A stretch of DNA of 64,000 nt from Cliona cf. orientalis. Taxonomy: Eukaryota > Porifera > Demospongiae > Clionaida > Clionaidae. The notes under the pieces were generated by a model. That model ran no database searches and was not told where the DNA came from. It worked only from the letters and a program-made list of their open reading frames with translations. The stretch lies in NCBI GenBank assembly GCA_963930775.1, contig OZ005689.1, positions 37,131,351-37,195,350 on the forward strand, written 5' to 3'. Below, piece by piece: positions 34,018 through 45,798 of the stretch. The number at the start of each line of letters is the position of its first letter. The first letter of the stretch is position 1. Made by a program: the position numbers and the translations under genes.

Positions 34018-37000
34018 TCTCTTTTAGCCGCTTACCCTTTGCTGAGCATTTTTAGCGTTGTAGGAGACATGAATGACTCTGTTTGGTATCTGTTGTCGGT
34101 CGTCAATTTTAAGGTCAAAGGTCGTGCTTTCAGCCCCACCCCTGCCAAATGCGCATGAATCAGCCCCTCCCCTGTCCATCTGCGCACGCGCATATTGTCC
34201 ATCTTGCCATTTACATTTCGTAACATATCATAGTCTGACATAGTCTGGTGGGCCAGCCACTTCACAAGGGAGGAGGAGGAAGGGTCTGGTATTGTGTCCA
34301 TACTGGAGTTGTACCAGTGCTTAGCTGTTATGCCTGTGTGCAGAGTGTGGTGAAATATTTATTCAACTTTGGTTCCAGCGGTATAAGTTAACTAGAGCTC
34401 TATAGAGCACATACCCCGCACGCACATTGCGCAATCTATAGATCTGTTTTTATTGCTGCTTGGTTGCATCAAGGGCTTATAGACCCCGTAAGCCATTGGT
34501 TATAATATTATAATAGCTATAGGGCTCTTGGTGATCATGTGACCAGCCAAAACACCACTGACTCTCTCTCTCTGCACCAGATCTAGACTAGGTACATATT
34601 GGTAATACATTCTGATTCGATAGGGCTTTGCATTCCAGTCTGTGGATAGCTTACCAGCCTAACGTGTGCCACTAGCATTATTGACGACCTTTACCAGTCC
34701 ATAATGTTATGCGCATGAGCAGAAAACACAAGGCCTGCATGCATAATGCATTGGTGGGCACTTGTGGTTACGAAGGCTAACAAAAAGGCACCATTTATGA
34801 CGCTCGTGGACCATATCCCTTGATTCGAAGCACACTGAAGCCCATTTTTCGCCGAATTCGACTGATTCGTTGTGCTTACTAGTCGCTCAGGTGCCTAGAC
34901 CTCCAGATATGGCGATTTTTCTGCTAATGACGACGACACGACCGAAGAGCACTTGTTGTTCCTGTCAGCGGAGATATAATATAGCATGCACTGATACAGA
35001 CTTGGTCAACTGAGTTACAGAGGGTAGTTACTAGTAATTGTGTTAGTAAATGGTCTGTGTCAGCGATTGTGCTATATCTCTCTTCTCTTCTTAGAGTTCA
35101 GTCGGGATGAATGTGAAGGCTTGCTGTGCTTCTGCCTCTGCGTGGCATGACCTGGGATAGGAGTTACATGTGCATAGAAATGTCTCCATAGTCAGGTAGG
35201 TCCTAGTGGCTACCACCCCCATCATAATAGTTTGTGGTTCTGTTGTACATGTACATGCAACTCTGAAGCTAAAGGATGCACACTATCTCTGTTTCTTTTA
35301 GAGAAAGAGAGGAATAATTTTTGTTCATGGAGAGCTCCCTCTCTCTCTCCCTCCCTCCCCCATTAAAGTACACTTGATGCAAATGTACATGTATGTTGTT
35401 AATTCTGACCCTAACATCTTTTCTGTGTTATTACGAGTATTGAGTTTCCCATCATCATGCTGGGTATGGAGAGAGAAGAGGGAAGGGAGAGAGGGAGGGA
35501 GGGAAGGAGGGGGGGGGGGAGAGAGAGAGAAAGGGAAATAGGGAGGGAACCTTAGTCTCAGTGATCATATTTGGTGGAACCGTCCTGAGTTTGGTAGATG
35601 TGGTTTATAGCCATCAATTTGATCCACATGTACATTGTACCTACCTTGTGTGCAGAGTAATTCATGCAAGTGTATTAGCCATCAACCTCCACATGAGTGC
35701 CCACTTACACAAGTGCATGTCAGTTACTGTCCCATTGGTAGGAATTGAAACTTATAACACACAATAGCCATCACGATTGTGTAGGGCCACATGGAATGAG
35801 AGAGAGAGGACTACATGGAGCTTTGCTTTGCATGTACAGTCCAACCTCGATTATCCGAACCTCGATTATCCGAACCCTCGATTATCCGAACTCGAGATCC
35901 AAAGAAAATGCAGGGTCAAAGTACATATTGTGACCACGTGACCGTATTGCGCACGCGCAGTAAACCTACGTCGCGTAGTTGTCACGCGAGAACCAGCTGC
36001 TGCGCTGCTATCAAATCTAGTTCTAACGCTCAAAGAAGTAAAAGAAACGCAAGGTAAGTGCTCTATCAATCGAAGATGAGATTAAAATCATCGAAATGCT
36101 CAATAAATCTATCATATATACGTTTTTACATGCACGATCGATTTTGTGGGTGTGGCTTGGGTGTGGTCAACGTTATCCGAACTCTTTGCTTATCCGAACG
36201 GTTCTAGATTTCCCCTTGGCCAAAGGGGTTCGGATAATCGAGGTTGGACTGTAGTGTAAGATAGCCTTCTGTGTATAGGTGCCCGTGGTTTTCTTCTTAG
36301 AAAATTGTGTTTATGACTAGAATACTACATGCACCTTTAGATGATTGTGTCAATATCTATCTGGACTTCATCACTGACTGATAGCCCCCAATCTCCCCCC
36401 CCCCCCCCAAACAAAGAAAAAACCTTTCTCTTGCACATTAAATTTTATAGGCACGCTCTCTCTTCCTCTCCTATTGCAGTTCAGAAGCAAGGAACATTCT
36501 GAAATGTTTGTCTATGTGAGTTGGTATGACTTTTTTCTCTTGAATATTTATCATAATGCCACCTAGACGACGTTTACTAGAAAATCGCGCGTTTTTCTGA
36601 ATTGAAATTTTTTTCCATACGTAGTATTAGATTAAGTACGGTATTGATGCTTCAATCACAGATGAACTTGAAAGTACAGTACTGCAGATCAGTGTGCATT
36701 TTTGATGTGTCTTATCATCCTAGGCTGCATTAATATTAGTATAGTAGTGAGTATGGTTGAAAATCGTTAAAATTGTGGGTGTGGTTTATCCCAAGGGCCC
36801 CATTAAAATTGCAAGGCAACAACACTACTATGCAAAGTCAAATTGTCAACCCTCATTCTCTGTAGCTGTTGGTGTGGACTACATCTGGTCGAGCACATGG
36901 TCTCCTGTTTCCCTTGTTTTGGTGTGCACGAATATTAATACCATAGAATCCCACGATTATGCCCCCCCCCCCCCCCACACACTTTTCTGCATGCTGGAAT

Positions 37001-38004
37001 TGGGCAAAACTGGGGAGGGGGCTTATACACGGGATCGTGACATTTCCGCCTGATAACCATTACAGATCGTCAAATGTCATACGGGTGCGCAATCTCTGTA
37101 CTTTCTCTGGCTGTTTGAAGGCCAAAAACGACGAAGTAAGGCATACATGTATTATTATATACAGAGGTGGCGGAACCGGTACGGCTAGTACGGCTATAGT
37201 CAAGCAGGTGGGGCTGAGCCGTACCAAAACTGGAGTGGAGATAGCAGCGAAGCAATACTGTTACAGAGTGATGTGACTATCAATGACTATGTAGCTCCAT
37301 TGATCGAGACTTGGCACGGCAGGTAGATATTTCTTGGGAACGCCACACTCGATATGCACACGCACAGTTGCTTTTGGCATTACGGTATCTACATAGGAGC
37401 GCGCTTTTCAATAATTAGGGGGCGTGGTCAAAGATTTTGCCGTGCGCTTTGTGCACGCTGTTAAATCAGCCTAGCCATACCAACTCTCTGATCCTTTCGC
37501 CACCCCTGATATGACACAAATAGCTAGTTTGCTAGTTGTAGCTACTACTTTTATTGGCTTTCATGGACTCCAATATCTGTATTTTACAGTCACAGAAGCG
37601 GGGGCGACAAAACTAGTATGTAGGAAAAAGTATAGGGGGGCTTATGCGCGAGGAGGGGGGGGGGACATTTCTTTTTCGTAGCATATCTCGAGATCTGGGC
37701 ACCTGAGCAACTCGTAAGCACAACAAATCAATTGAACTTGGTGAAAAACTGGCTTTAGTATGCATCCAATTGAGGGACACGATCCATGAGCGTCACAAAT
37801 AGTAACCATGCACACCTATGTCAGACATACCTACCGAAACTACTGTACATATCAAAGATATCTGGACTCCACATACATGTACTTCCAGCCTGTTGTTGAG
37901 GTCAAGGTCAGGATTCATAGAACGCCACGCCTATTAAGCACCTGCACGTAATAAACAATAGCTTGTGACGAGAAGAGAGCATACGCTTAATAATGTGCGC
38001 TTAA
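34018..38004 (-). repeat. Right arm of the giant inverted repeat
   Basis: Reverse complement of 28263-32629 without the 375-bp segment. Small differences include a three-base insertion within a GGA/TCC run (near 34270) and homopolymer lengths. The sequence after 38004 (AGTAAGAGAGCC) diverges abruptly from the left-arm flank. Confidence 0.95.
35837..36251 (-). mobile_element. pogo/Tigger-type non-autonomous element, right-arm copy
   Basis: Mirror image of the element at 30016-30430, with the same CAGTCCAACC ends and TA flanks and the same length of 415 bp. It was evidently duplicated together with the arm rather than inserted independently. Confidence 0.85.
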
Positions 38005-40221
38005 AGTAAGAGAGCCATACAGACACACGAACACACACATGGAGACATACACACCACACACACATGTACAAGAGAGACAGAAAAATATTGTGAAAATGAG
38101 AGAAGATGCATCGATCCTAGTGGTGCATATTTACTTTACCTGCTTTGCAATGGGGTACAGGCTCTATAGATTTGTATATAAAACTGCGTGGAAATTTGAA
38201 AGAGATGGAGAGAGATAATTGTCCTGGAAATGGACATAAATAATTACATCTTCTAGAGAGAGAAAGAGAGCGTAATCTCTGTTGACCCATGACCTCTTCT
38301 CATTATTAGCAGGAGCATAATTATTAACCCAACAATTAACTATGGTTGCTAGCCAAGTCACCAATGTGTGTATTTTTAATGATCAACTCACAAACAGAAA
38401 TATTTCTACGTTAACTGTTCCCTCCTTGCTACTTGCTACTCCTCGGAGAGGAAGGGGGGGGGGAGGGATGTGCTGCATTATTGCCAACTTACGACGGTAT
38501 ATATTATTATCACAAAGAAAGTGATAGAGGCAGCTACCAACCCAAACCCAGATCCAATTACAAGGATCACTTCTTCACTACTGTAGGTAGGTATTGCAAC
38601 TGATTTTTCATTACAAACGACTCCACAATGTCTCTGGAACTTGTTTTAAAAAAAATAGTCCTCTTTGGAGTAGATAACTACTGATAATGCAGGCTTCAGC
38701 AACATTGCGCTGGTAAATAATGACACAATTTCATGCAGGGAACCACCGACAGAACACATGTTCTGTTTCGCTGTTATTGCAGCTCTTCAGGGTAAATTCA
38801 AGTATCAAATAATTGCATACCACTAAACCTATTATTGGCCTGAATGTTTTTCTTTCCCTTTAGCAACACCTTGTCAAAAATGATAATGCAATTGTTAAGA
38901 GGATAGGGAAAAACTAATAATGCCGCTGTTAAAAGGGTAGGGAAAATGAGCCTGTGTGTGTGTGTTGGGGGGGGGGGATGTGGGGAGAGGAGGCAAGAGA
39001 GAAAATATTGTCACCCAGATAGATACATCAAAATCACTGGTGACTATAATATTGTTAAGGGGGTATCATTCAGATATGAAGAGCATGGTGGACTTAACTT
39101 TATGAACTTTATGCTCACTCCGAACGGTAGGGATTTAGCACACAGTTGTCTAGTAAAGAGGATTTAGTTAGGTGGCTTACGGTTCCAATAGGCTGGATTG
39201 GTCAGTCCTGCGTTTTTAGACGAACACTTCCAACGTCGGCAAACTGCAGGTCCAAATTGCTGACAAGGTAATTTTGGCTTGCACGTGACCGTGTCCTACC
39301 TCCTCTGGTTTATACCTGGTGTGCGTGTGTGTGAAGAGAAAAAACACCACATCATAATCCCCGGTGACAATGTTGTGATGCTATATTAAGGGCTACCAAC
39401 AAGTACTATATACTTTCTAATATTATAGGCTGTGCTCAAAGCAGATCACAAATGCACCTTTAATTGGAACCAAAAAATTCGTGAGCATGTCAAAGGGCAC
39501 CTAAGAGCTGCAATTAGAACAGTTCTGGAAGTTTAATCAGAGCAAAAGCGCCAACACTAACCGATACTATTTAGTGGCAGGGAATATCAGCAGCTGAAAC
39601 AAAAAAAAAGGTTCTACTTTCATTTTCTTTTTGAATCATGCTCGAGTTGCTGGTACTGTAGCCATCAGATGGTCGTCTCTAGCTCCAGAACTAGAACATT
39701 AAAGCAGTAGGTAAGAGACAGCTTAGTTTGCGATCAATGGCATTGCAACATTAAATGTGGCAACATGTACCAATTGAATAGGCACCGCCTAAAAATAAGT
39801 GATGTCCGGAAAGGAACCTTAAATATAATAATACAGGTTACAAACAAGTCAGAAGGGTGTACCGTTGAATAGAAACAGAAATTTTAATATGTAGCGGAAA
39901 ACTTTTAAAAATCCAGTGAGAATTTCACGGATTGCTTGAAACCATACACGAGCGTCCCAAACTTGTGGAGAAAACTTGCGCGGACGGCTCTCGAACCTCA
40001 AAATTCACAAAAGTTTCCCGCTATACTGTAGCATCTCCATTGGCAGTGCATCACACGTTCCGGGGTTCCTAAAGATTACTTAATTCTCACCTAAAGATAG
40101 CTCTGACCAGTGCCAGTCTTAAAAGGCGGCATATAAGCAAAACATAGCGAGCAAAGTGAAGACAAACAGTTACTTTGGCTAGTGTGTAGGAACCCCTGCA
40201 TGTGCAATACACTCCCAGGCC
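38005..40221. other. Intergenic, no gene recognised
   Basis: Only short ORFs (for example 38946-39167) without recognisable motifs. A G run lies near 38455 and another near 38965. GGGGTTCCTAAAG (40053) and TAGGAACCCC (40187) form a short inverted pair. No convincing exon chain. Confidence 0.45.
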
Positions 40222-40493
40222 TCACGACGTGGACGTTGAGATGCAGTGGAGGCCCAAAAAATGACAACTTACCTTCCAGAGTAAAGAGAAACAGAACAAC
40301 TTACCTTCCAGAATAAAGAGAAACAGAATAAAGAGAAACGACCAAGTCCTAGGAATCACATTCCACACATCTCTGCCTCGGCCTACTCGGACAAACAGAA
40401 TGCAACGCCAGGAGCTGTGAGGATACAGACTTCTCGCATGCAACTACGCAGGTCGTGACCCAAACCCATGCAACCCCACTAGTCCTAAGTCCC
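40222..40493 (-). other. 3' flank of the exonuclease gene with duplicated donor-like sites
   Basis: A roughly 30-bp unit (ACAACTTACCTTCCAGA plus an A-rich tail) is tandemly duplicated at 40263-40325. On the minus strand each copy reads TCTGGAAG/GTAAGTTG, two consensus donors in a row. This may be 3' UTR of the upstream exonuclease gene or an unrelated exon end. Confidence 0.35.
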
Positions 40494-41258
40494 TTACTCT
40501 CCCCACCACTCTATATTACGCAGACGTTCAGGCTCTTCAATCTTAAACTGATCTAACGCGTAAAGCTTCATAGTAGTTCGTGCATCTTCTATCGCGCTAT
40601 GATCGCCCTGTTGAACGTCTTCATGAAGTAGATGCCGTGCTAGCGTTTTAAGGCTATAATCATGGCTAGGCTCACTAAGGGGAGGAAGATGGAATCCCCG
40701 TACTCTAAAGTCCTGCTCACGCGCCCTTTGCTTATAATGCTTTTGGATATCTATGATTACCTGATTAGGCAGATCTACCCCCTCGCTGATACTCAGGCAT
40801 GTGAGATCATTTCTAATGGCATGACCTATGACAAATTTACACCTACGAAGAAGTCCCAACACGTGACTACGAACATGCTCAAAGTCTGTACCATTACAGC
40901 CTCTGGCGATAGCAAACTGCTGATCAGTTACAGGGCAGTACTGCCTAGACCTACTGTTGAGGCGACAACCTCCAGGAGGAGGTACATACACCTCATACAG
41001 GGGGACACCGTTGATGTCCACGATACCTACCGAAGCAAGACGAGTCCTATCCGAACTGACGCTCGCCTGAACCGCGATCATCTCGCAATCGAGAGCAAGG
41101 CATCTGTACTCATAGGACTCGTCATGTTCTAAGTATGGCGTTGGCAGAAGATGTGACCGTTGAGAGGAATCCTCCCTGGACCCGGCCTTCTCTCTCTTCT
41201 TCTGGTTTCTCCTCCTCCTGGCTTCCACGCTCCTCTTCGTCTTTGGAGTCGCTGACAT
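40494..41258 (-). CDS. DEDDh 3'-5' exonuclease, REXO4/ISG20/AEN-like (254 aa)
   Basis: Family role: metal-dependent 3'-5' RNA/DNA exonuclease; REXO4-type members act in the nucleus/nucleolus. Visible motifs are ExoI ALDCEM (residues 55-60, catalytic D57 and E59), ExoII IGHAIRNDL (144-152, D151), and ExoIII QQGDHSAIEDA (216-226, H220 and D225), giving the DEDDh set. The conserved YSLKTLARHLL precedes ExoIII. The N-terminal 30 residues are strongly basic (RRRRNQKKREK), consistent with a nuclear/nucleolar signal. I chose the ATG at 41258 because TTTTTTTCCAG sits immediately upstream; 55 bp further up CAAG/GTCAGC is a donor, giving a spliced 5' leader. Without splicing, an in-frame ATG at 41339 would add 27 residues. 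The length is typical for the compact family members. No breaks are seen. Confidence 0.9.
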   Translation of the reverse strand: MSATPKTKRSVEARRRRNQKKREKAGSREDSSQRSHLLPTPYLEHDESYEYRCLALDCEMIAVQASVSSDRTRLASVGIVDINGVPLYEVYVPPPGGCRLNSRSRQYCPVTDQQFAIARGCNGTDFEHVRSHVLGLLRRCKFVIGHAIRNDLTCLSISEGVDLPNQVIIDIQKHYKQRAREQDFRVRGFHLPPLSEPSHDYSLKTLARHLLHEDVQQGDHSAIEDARTTMKLYALDQFKIEEPERLRNIEWWGE

Positions 41259-41259
41259 T

Positions 41260-41314
41260 CTGGAAAAAAACGAGAGATAGTGGAAAATTTCACTGAACTG
41301 ACGAAATAGCTGAC
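41260..41314 (-). other. Putative 5' leader intron of the exonuclease gene
   Basis: Minus-strand donor GTCAGC after CAACAAG and acceptor TTTTTTTCCAG before AATGTCAGC, 55 nt, typical of this window's tiny introns. Splicing removes the frame link to the ATG at 41339, which would then start a short out-of-frame upstream ORF. Confidence 0.55.
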
Positions 41315-41366
41315 CTTGTTGCAATTGAGAAGTTGACACTTCGATCCTCGAGCTATGATTGACTCC

Positions 41367-41374
41367 TTTTTATA
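41367..41374 (-). promoter_or_regulatory. TATA box of the exonuclease gene
   Basis: On the minus strand TATAAAAA lies about 30 bp before 41340, just upstream of the leader ATG. The region upstream (41380-41460) is GC-rich with CGCGCGC tracts. Confidence 0.6.
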
Positions 41375-41907
41375 AGTGCGCGCGCACGCATGTAATTATT
41401 GTAATTGTACATGCGCATATGCATGCGCTTACGCGCCGCGCGCGCAAAGCGCTAAGCCGGCCAATCGGATCAGATTCCCCGATTTGCTGACTCAGCGGGT
41501 TGAAATGCGCTCTAACTAGAATCCGTGATCACCTGTCTCTGGAGGCTCCTTGTACCTGTCCACAGCATTACGACAGGCTTTTTTTGGGGTCTGCTACCCG
41601 AAATCATCCACACTACTAGTACTAGATGGATTGTAAGTCTACGTTAATGTTATTTCTTTGGATGTGTGGACGTGTTTTATAATTGGAAGTCCCCACATTG
41701 TACGTGTGTGTGTGTGTGTGTTTTGATTTGAATAAAGAGGGGGGAATAGAAAAGAATCTGGGAGCAACTTGTCCGCTGCTCACCAGAGCGGAGGCATATA
41801 ACTCTGGGATGTGTTCTATTCCAATCAATGTGGTCCCCTCATTGTAGGGTTATGGTAGTTGTTCCGTGTGTTTGTATCTTTCTGTCTGTCTATTACCATG
41901 CTAGCAG
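41375..41907. other. Upstream intergenic region of the exonuclease gene
   Basis: GC-rich near the promoter, then a T run (41578) and a GT run (41703-41720). No gene recognised. Confidence 0.4.
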
Positions 41908-41916
41908 CTACATACC

Positions 41917-42271
41917 TAGCCTCGTCCCCAGGCTCTCTTGGGGGAGGGGAAAAGAGAACCTGGTAACGACTGCATGCGCATGCGCGAACCCTTACCAACA
42001 AAACATGGAAAGGCAGTTTTCACAGCTAAACGGCCTTTCGAGGGGACAAAAACCAACGTTTGAGTGATTTACGTACCTCATTTAAGCCTCCTAGACACCA
42101 CCACTAGCCGATAGCAAGATACTTTTCGAGTGCTTGGGCGACTTTTGAGCTTGACTGGTAGTATACGATCAAATAGTCCACGGATAGTATACGGAGATTT
42201 TGGTGCATGCGCATGCAGTCGTTACCAGGCTCTCTTTTCCCCTCCCCTAAGAGAGCCTGGGGATGAGGCTA
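41917..42271. mobile_element. TAGCCTCG-ended element with perfect 9-bp target duplication
   Basis: TIRs start TAGCCTCGTCCCCAGGCTCT and continue through GGGGAGGGGAAAAGAGA..CTGGTAACGACTGCATGCGC, mirrored at 42203-42271. The element is 355 bp and is flanked by CTACATACC on both sides (41908-41916 and 42272-42280). A 9-bp duplication and long TIRs fit a Mutator-like non-autonomous element; the superfamily is inferred. Confidence 0.88.
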
Positions 42272-42280
42272 CTACATACC

Positions 42281-43449
42281 TTGTTTATATGTTGAAAACA
42301 AGGTGCCGTTAGGCTCTTTATGTTGATTTCAACACACCATAGTTAATCTAATGCAATGCAATTTTAAAAAGTGTGCATTTTTCTGGTAAAGGTCGTCGAT
42401 CGCTCGATATAAACATGAGAATTTAAGAGACAGCGATAGCTTCTTTTCAAAATGACTAGTGTGTAGCGTGAGCGATAGTTCCTAAACTTGGCTGACTCAT
42501 CAAGTATGCTTCTTGCCTTAGCCCTTCTTTGCATGTACTTAATCTGCTGATCTGGCATGGCACATGCGGTGCTGTGCCATATTATGTAATTACGTTCCTT
42601 ATGAACTAGCCAAATATTAGCCATTTGCTAGTGTACCCTTCACTTTGGCTACTAGTGCCTGGATTGATTGCAATTGTTTCCTATACAACCTTGAGATCAG
42701 CACTGGAAAATAGCTACAAGATTTTGTAAGCTTCGGGAACCCCTGATAATATTGTGTACCTTTTGATAGGCTATTCTGACTCCTTTCTTTGTGAATGTCT
42801 TCTCCATTGCTCTCCCGCTGATTGGTGTTCCCACACTGACCGTCATCAAGGATGCACATGATGACATTGTAAGCATTTACACAAATCTACAACAATAACC
42901 TCAGGCCAAAATGCTCGTATAGTGTTAATACACGCATTCATACTCACAGAAATGTCACATCAGCAGTGACTGGCGATTGAACCACAGGATTGCTATGTCT
43001 TAAGTCCCACTACGATGACGTAAGCTACTCTACATTATGTGTAATATTTAGCCACACTCCTAGCTTTTCAATGCTTCACTTTTGAGTAGGGCCTTGAGTT
43101 TCTGTTGGTAGTATTGATCACACTAGTCTTGATTTCTGATTGGGCTTCAGAGTAGCTTATGCTTCAGTTTACTTTACATCTTGCCAATTCTGTGGTAGTT
43201 AACAGTGATCAGCTGTGGCAGTATTCTCTTGAAGCACATAAATTTAAGGGAACAAGTTCCTGTGATCTTGAAGTAGGAGGAGTGTTAAAGCTTTGACTTG
43301 GCTTTCCCATTACGCCTTAAGGATAATTCTGGGGGCTGCATTATGGGGAGGGAGGAAGGGGCAAAACTAAATTAGAGCTCTCTAGAGGTACTACCCAATG
43401 CTCACTACATGCTTGTAGTATACAGTATAGCATATAACTTCTCTGAGTT
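42281..43449 (+). other. Intergenic with unassigned exon-like open stretches
   Basis: At 42766-42868 a plus-strand open segment reads AILTPFFVNVFSIALPLIG and then VPTLTVIKDAHDDI, between an acceptor-like TTTTGATAG and a donor GTAAGC. At about 42628-42725 another reads YPSLWLLVPGLIAIVSY before a donor GTAAGC. Both look like membrane segments, but the phases do not match if they are joined directly, so I do not call a gene. Confidence 0.25.
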
Positions 43450-43471
43450 GATATGTGCGTTTGTGTATGTT

Positions 43472-43554
<83 letters not shown>

Positions 43555-43859
43555 AAGAGAGAGAGATATAGAGAGAGATGGGGGGGGGGGAGAGAGAGAA
43601 AGAGTTTGTGTGTGTGTAAATTTTGTGTCATTTGCTGGTATCAATACTTCCGTCAAAAATATGTCCTTGAAGAGGAGGGTGCTAAGCCAGAGAAATCCAG
43701 ATCCTCCTAGCTGTTCACATTACAACCTGCGCAGACATATGGAATACATTCTCACTCTCACCTCTCTCTCTCTCTCTCTCACTCTCACCAAATACACACA
43801 TTTTCTAGGTTTCACTATAAGCTATGTAGCTATGGTCATTCAGACAGAAACAGGTAGGG

Positions 43860-43893
<34 letters not shown>

Positions 43894-44959
43894 GGGGGGG
43901 GGGGGGGGGGGAGAAATGTGTGTGTGTAAATTTTGTGTCATTTGCAGAGGTGTTGATATGAGATTGCAGTGTGTGTGAATGTGCACAGAAACCTTATGTA
44001 GTGCCTAATAAGGTGTAGATCTACCCAGACAGAAGAGGTGTTGATATGAGATTGCAGTGTGTGTAAACATGTGAATGTGCACAGAAGGTGAGAGACCTTA
44101 TGCCTATCATCAGATTGGGCAAAAAAGAACTGGCTTTAGTATGCTTCATGGGTCAAGAGGGCTACAGCCTATTTGACTATGTGCTCATATGCACAACTGG
44201 CATAGTATAAGTTAGCAAGCAAATATTATGTCTTCTGCTGTGCTGTTGCTTTGCCCTCAGGTTGATGCAGATGAGATGCACAGGGTATGTGCTCTAGATG
44301 TGCATGTGAGAGAGAGATCAAAGGTAGACATCCTTCGAACTGGAGCACATACCCTGTGCACTGCACCAGCATCCCCAAAAGCTGTAGTAGTGAATGTCAA
44401 TAGGAGTAGCATCAGCAAACAGTACTTCTGCATCCATAATTGAGGCCAGCCTGAGCATTCCCCACATAATACAGTGATGCAGGGCAATCATTGTGGTGGT
44501 ACAAGTCATATTCACAGTGGCACTGTGTAGTAGTGAGCAGGGGCGTGTCCAGAGAAATCCAGATCCTCTTAGCTGTTCACATTACAACCTACGCAGACAT
44601 ATGGAATACATTCTCACTCTCACCTCTCTCTCTCTCTTACCAAATACACACATTTTCTAGGTTTCACTATAAGCCATGTAGCTATGGTCATCCAGACAGA
44701 AACAGGTAGGGGTGTGTGTGTGTGTATGAGAGAGAGAGAGAGTGGGGGGGGGGGGGGGGGGGAGAGAGAAAGAGTTTGTGTGTGTGTGAATTTTGTGTCT
44801 TTTGCTGGTATCAGTACTTCCATCAAAAATATGTCCTTGAAGAGAAGGGTGCTAAAGGATGCACACCATCTCTGCCTCTTTTGAGAGAGAGAGAGGAATG
44901 TATGTTTTTTGTCTGTGAAGCTGTAAGGCTTTATAGAAAGTGTAGGCGGCCCCCCCCCC

Positions 44960-44991
<32 letters not shown>

Positions 44992-45376
44992 AACCAAATA
45001 CACATATTTTCTAGGTTTCACTATAAGCTATGTAGCTATGGTCATCCAGACAGAAACAGGTAGGGGTGTGTGTATGAGAGAGAGAGAGAGAGAGAGAGAA
45101 TGGGGGGGGGGGGGGGGGGGGGGGGGAGAAAGAGTTTGTGTGTGTGTGAATTTTGCTGGTATCAGTACTTCCATCAAAAATATGTCCTTGAAGAGGAGGG
45201 TGCTAAGCCAGAGAAATCCAGATCCTCCCAGCTATTCACATTACAACCGACGCAGACATATGAAATACATTCTCACTCTCACCTCTCTCTCTCTCTCTCA
45301 CCAAATACACACATTTTCTAGGTTTCACTATAAGCTAAGTAGCTATGGTCATTCAGACAGAAACAGGTAGGTGTGC

Positions 45377-45408
<32 letters not shown>

Positions 45409-45410
45409 AA
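43450..45410. repeat. Tandem array A, copy 2
   Basis: Same unit and same orientation as 1-1440: the GT run, GA run, G run, TGCTGGTATCA and TACTTCC(G/A)TCAAAAATATG block, CATTACAACC(T/G)(A/G)CGCAGAC, and the TTTCTAG-bounded 45-nt segment. The array is interrupted by 43945-44540, which holds the inverted copy of 5010-5480. The TGCTAAAGGATGCACACC variant with a C run and CT block recurs at 44850-44990. Confidence 0.9.
43945..44374. repeat. Inverted copy of the 5010-5480 segment, with degenerate hairpin
   Basis: Contains AGAGGTGTTGATATGAGATT twice, CATGGGTCAAGAGGGCTACA, and at 44261-44374 the hairpin relative GTTGATGCAGATGAGATGCA...GAGCACATACCCTGTGCA. The second arm here has diverged after CCCTGTGCA, so the stem is shorter than at 5010-5128. 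Confidence 0.75.
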
Positions 45411-45798
45411 GAGATGACCGATGATTACTCCCAATCTTACCCCTGCTACAGCGAACGGATCGCGATGGTTTTCAAGGTAGCTATAGCACACGAAACTTCC
45501 TCGTACACGTAATAACCACGGATCATAGCCTTAGTTATATGCGATTAGCATGCCATCTCTTATACTAGCTTTTGCTAGCTAGCTAGCTAGCTAGCCACCC
45601 GATATGCGATCTCATAGGTACAGAAGTTTTCGGCTGGTTCGAACTGCAGCGCGCATTGCAGTAGGAGGCGGAGTCATTCAAGCATTGTGGGTGGAGCAGT
45701 TTTGGAACGTCCATCCGCGAAAATTAGATCGCGAAATCTTTGAAGATGGCCCTTTCGTGAAAATTGAATCCCTTGAAAATTTCCGGCTATACAGTAGT
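45411..45798. other. Non-coding stretch next to array A copy 2
   Basis: Includes a GCTAGCTA run at about 45570-45594. The short ORF at 45604-45828 runs into the adjacent TIR element and has no recognised motif. Confidence 0.4.

Noticed and set aside
28263-38004. Missed-adapter (chimeric read) artefact as full explanation of the palindrome
   Set aside because: A unique 1.39-kb spacer and a 375-bp arm-specific segment are not expected from that artefact, although an assembly misjoin of haplotypes remains possible.
40662-41132. 156-codon plus-strand ORF
   Set aside because: It is the antisense shadow of the REXO4-like exonuclease, which has all catalytic motifs on the minus strand.
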